From assembly GCA_964248625.1 (NCBI GenBank), contig CAXTZG010000003.1:45508-109507 (forward strand): a stretch of 64,000 bases of DNA. Direction: 5' to 3'. This DNA comes from Lichenicola sp964248625 (GTDB taxonomy: Bacteria; Pseudomonadota; Alphaproteobacteria; Acetobacterales; Acetobacteraceae). Below the pieces are notes generated by a model that was not told the origin of the DNA, searched no databases, and saw nothing but the letters and a program-made list of their open reading frames with translations. Below are positions 62,349 through 64,000 of this stretch, piece by piece. The first letter of the stretch is position 1; each line of letters begins with the position of its first letter. The position numbers were made by a program, and so were the translations under genes.

Positions 62349-62417
62349 ATGTCGCCCACCCTTCCGAGCAACCGGATCGAGATCGACGGGGCAGGGAGCC
62401 CCGCCACATCATGCTGA
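62349..62417 (+). CDS. Putative 22-codon leader ORF between riboswitch and crcB
   Basis: ATG 62349 lies nine bases after a strong AGGAG (62335-62339). The 22-residue product (MSPTLPSNRIEIDGAGSPAT ending SC) resembles no known protein. Its TGA (62415-62417) overlaps the crcB ATG (62411) in ATGCTGA, so ribosomes ending here could restart on crcB. crcB's own GGGAG is a less favourable 12 bases away. Interpreted as a translational relay for the riboswitch; the peptide itself may have no role. Confidence 0.4.
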   Translation: MSPTLPSNRIEIDGAGSPATSC

Positions 62418-63646
62418 CCTATGCGCTGATCGGTCTGGGCGGCGCAGCCGGCAGCATCCTGCGCGCCTGGCTCGGCACCGTCATGGTCGGCCTGACGGGA
62501 CCGGCGTTTCCCTGGGGCACGCTCCTGATCAACGTCCTGGGCTCGCTCGTGATCGGCTTCTTCGGAACGATGACCGCCATCGACGGACGCTTCTCGGTGC
62601 CGTTCGACGTGCGGGCGCTGGTCATGGTGGGGATCTGCGGCGGCTTCACCACCTTCTCGTCCTTCAGCCTGCAGACGCTTGAGCTCGTGCGAGACGGCCG
62701 CACCGTGCAGGCGTTGGGTTACGTGGCGCTCTCGGTCCTGCTCTGCCTGGCAAGCGTGGCGGCCGGCACCGGGCTCGCCCTTGCGATCCGCACCTCGCCC
62801 ATGGCGGCGATCGGCGAGGCGAGCCCCGGGACGATGAGCAGCAGCACGGTGGTGGTGCTGCATCGCCCCGGATCGGTGACGGCCATGCTCGCGGCCGCGG
62901 CCCGGCTCACGACGACCGAGGGTGCCCGCACCACCGTGCTGGCCGTCGACGGACCTGTTCTGGCCGCCCTGCAGCCTGCCGAGGAGGTGATGATCACGGA
63001 GCGCCAGGACGCGCTCTCCGGCCGGCAAGGCAAGTGGGCGGCAGCGATGCGTGGAAGGCTGGATCGCTGGGTCGCGACCGAGCGCGCCAAAGGTCATGGG
63101 GCGCGCTGGATCGAGACAAGCGGCGACGGCGCGCTCGCGGTCGCCGAACATGGTCGGGGCGCCCACCTGCTTCTGCTGGAACAGGAAGCGGGCGACAACA
63201 CCGCGCGTGCTCGGATTCATGCCGCCCTGGTGCGGTCCGGACGCCCGGTGCTGCTGTTGCCGTCCGGCTGGTCGGACCCGTTCGGGCAGGTCGTCGCGAT
63301 CGCCTGGCGGAACGACGCGCATGTCCGCAAGGCCATCCGCGCCGCAGCGCCGATCCTGTCGGCGGCAGGGCGGCTCGTGGTTCTGCGGATCGGCGACCCG
63401 CCAAAGGATGCCGGCCTGGCGGAGGCGCTCCGGGGCCGGCCGTTCGAGGTGCTGACCGCGCCCGCCCGGTCCGACGGCGATACCGGCGCGCAGCTCGTGG
63501 CGATGGCGCACGAGGCCAGCGCCGACCTGCTCGTCATGGGGAGCGACAGCCACGGCAGCCTGCGCGAGAGACTGTTCGACGGCACGACGGAAAGCGTCCT
63601 GCGCCGTGCCGACCTTCCGGTCTTCATGCAGCATCGCAACGCCTGA
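62411..63646 (+). CDS. crcB: CrcB/Fluc fluoride channel fused to tandem universal-stress-protein domains
   Basis: 411 residues in one frame. Residues 1-125 are a complete CrcB/Fluc unit with four membrane helices: GLGGAAGSILRAWLG, the pore-lining WGTLLINVLGSLVIGFFG, and GICGGFTTFSSFSLQTLEL with the TTFS track. Residues about 140-270 and 270-411 resemble UspA domains: STVVVLHRPGSVTAMLAAAA, then PVLLLPSGWSDPFGQVVAIA, AAAPILSAAGRLVVLRIG, and the nucleotide-type loop LLVMGSDSHGSLRERLFDG ending SVLRRADLPVFM. It should export fluoride at the inner membrane, with the Usp part in the cytoplasm, perhaps as an ATP/stress sensor. It is controlled by the fluoride riboswitch upstream. Confidence 0.9.
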   Translation: MLTYALIGLGGAAGSILRAWLGTVMVGLTGPAFPWGTLLINVLGSLVIGFFGTMTAIDGRFSVPFDVRALVMVGICGGFTTFSSFSLQTLELVRDGRTVQALGYVALSVLLCLASVAAGTGLALAIRTSPMAAIGEASPGTMSSSTVVVLHRPGSVTAMLAAAARLTTTEGARTTVLAVDGPVLAALQPAEEVMITERQDALSGRQGKWAAAMRGRLDRWVATERAKGHGARWIETSGDGALAVAEHGRGAHLLLLEQEAGDNTARARIHAALVRSGRPVLLLPSGWSDPFGQVVAIAWRNDAHVRKAIRAAAPILSAAGRLVVLRIGDPPKDAGLAEALRGRPFEVLTAPARSDGDTGAQLVAMAHEASADLLVMGSDSHGSLRERLFDGTTESVLRRADLPVFMQHRNA

Positions 63647-64000
63647 CCCGGCCACCATCCCCCGCATCCCGGGGGATCCTCCGATCGCGTCGCCAGGGCA
63701 CGACGCTGCTGCCCGGCGGCAGCGGTGCGGTCTCGCTCGACCGACATCCTGCCGGACGGAGCGCCTCGGAACCGAGGCGACGGCGCCGCAGATCACCGGA
63801 CAGGCGAGCCTGCCTGCCACGACGCATCAGTCGATCGGTCCGTGTCCGTTTCTGACCGTCATGTCCTCGAAGTGAGCGTGCGAGTGCTGCATCTTGAACC
63901 ACCGTGGATGAACCAGGGCTGGACAGCTGCGGTGCCTCTGCCGATCGACGGTAAGTTGGTCACTGGTCGACCGAGTTGTCCGGGTTCAGCCCGTGAACGA
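63647..64000. other. Window end; no gene recognised
   Basis: 354 bases after crcB. No open frame here has a convincing start or protein-like composition, and no RNA structure was recognised. A GGGGGATCC-type GC hairpin area just after the crcB stop (CCCCGCATCCCGGGGG near 63659-63674) could act as a terminator. Confidence 0.4.

Overview
The window is GC-rich (mostly G/C at third codon positions) chromosomal DNA of an alphaproteobacterium, most likely an Acetobacteraceae/Rhodospirillales member. This placement is inferred from gene order (sppA-ihfB, lrp-trxB-lysR), an alphaproteobacterial LexA-type operator (GTTC-N7-GTTC), and typical family members (ELM1-like protein, HPF with a cold-shock tail, ligase-associated helicase/PdeM). 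No insertion sequence, prophage, integrase or CRISPR array was seen. One run of 10 N at 10747-10756 is a scaffolding gap of unknown true size inside motB.

Layout. 1-4.5 kb: TetR regulator, SppA peptidase, IHF beta, two small unknown proteins behind a LexA-type operator, and a GDP-mannose-forming bifunctional enzyme. 4.5-7.1 kb: LysR, thioredoxin reductase and a divergent Lrp/AsnC regulator. 7.2-13.3 kb: a glycosyltransferase pair (GT2-GtrA and GT39), flagellar stator genes in the order motB-motA, and a Rieske/FAD reductase. 13.3-16.5 kb: NUDIX, free-Met-sulfoxide reductase, tRNA-Arg(ACG), a lipoprotein and guaA. 16.7-19.8 kb: a very large periplasmic-propeller diguanylate cyclase. 19.8-25.6 kb: a zinc-acquisition locus (TonB receptor, zur, znuACB) whose three promoters share a YGTTATAA core.

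25.8-33.8 kb: a Cys/Met PLP enzyme, then nrdA and nrdB separated by four unrelated genes; each nrd gene carries its own DnaA-box-like and NrdR-box-like sites. 34.2-42.1 kb: a sugar/polyol catabolic operon (AraC, ribose-type ABC transporter with a frameshifted permease, erythritol/threitol-type dehydrogenase, FGGY kinase) facing an L-xylulose-reductase-like SDR. 42.2-50.6 kb: housekeeping genes (HPF, methyltransferase, polyprenyl synthase, murI, pyrE, ELM1-like, gltA, sixA, chorismate mutase). 50.6-56.3 kb: a minus-strand DNA-repair run (helicase, pdeM, photolyase, phosphoesterase).

56.3-64 kb: an unknown protein, a decayed gene, a chemoreceptor, an alpha/beta hydrolase, an SDR, and a fluoride riboswitch upstream of a CrcB fluoride channel fused to tandem UspA domains. 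A 22-codon leader ORF lies between the riboswitch and crcB. Its ribosome binding site is complementary to the aptamer's 3' strand and its stop codon overlaps the crcB start, which suggests fluoride-controlled translation. This is the most distinctive unit in the window.
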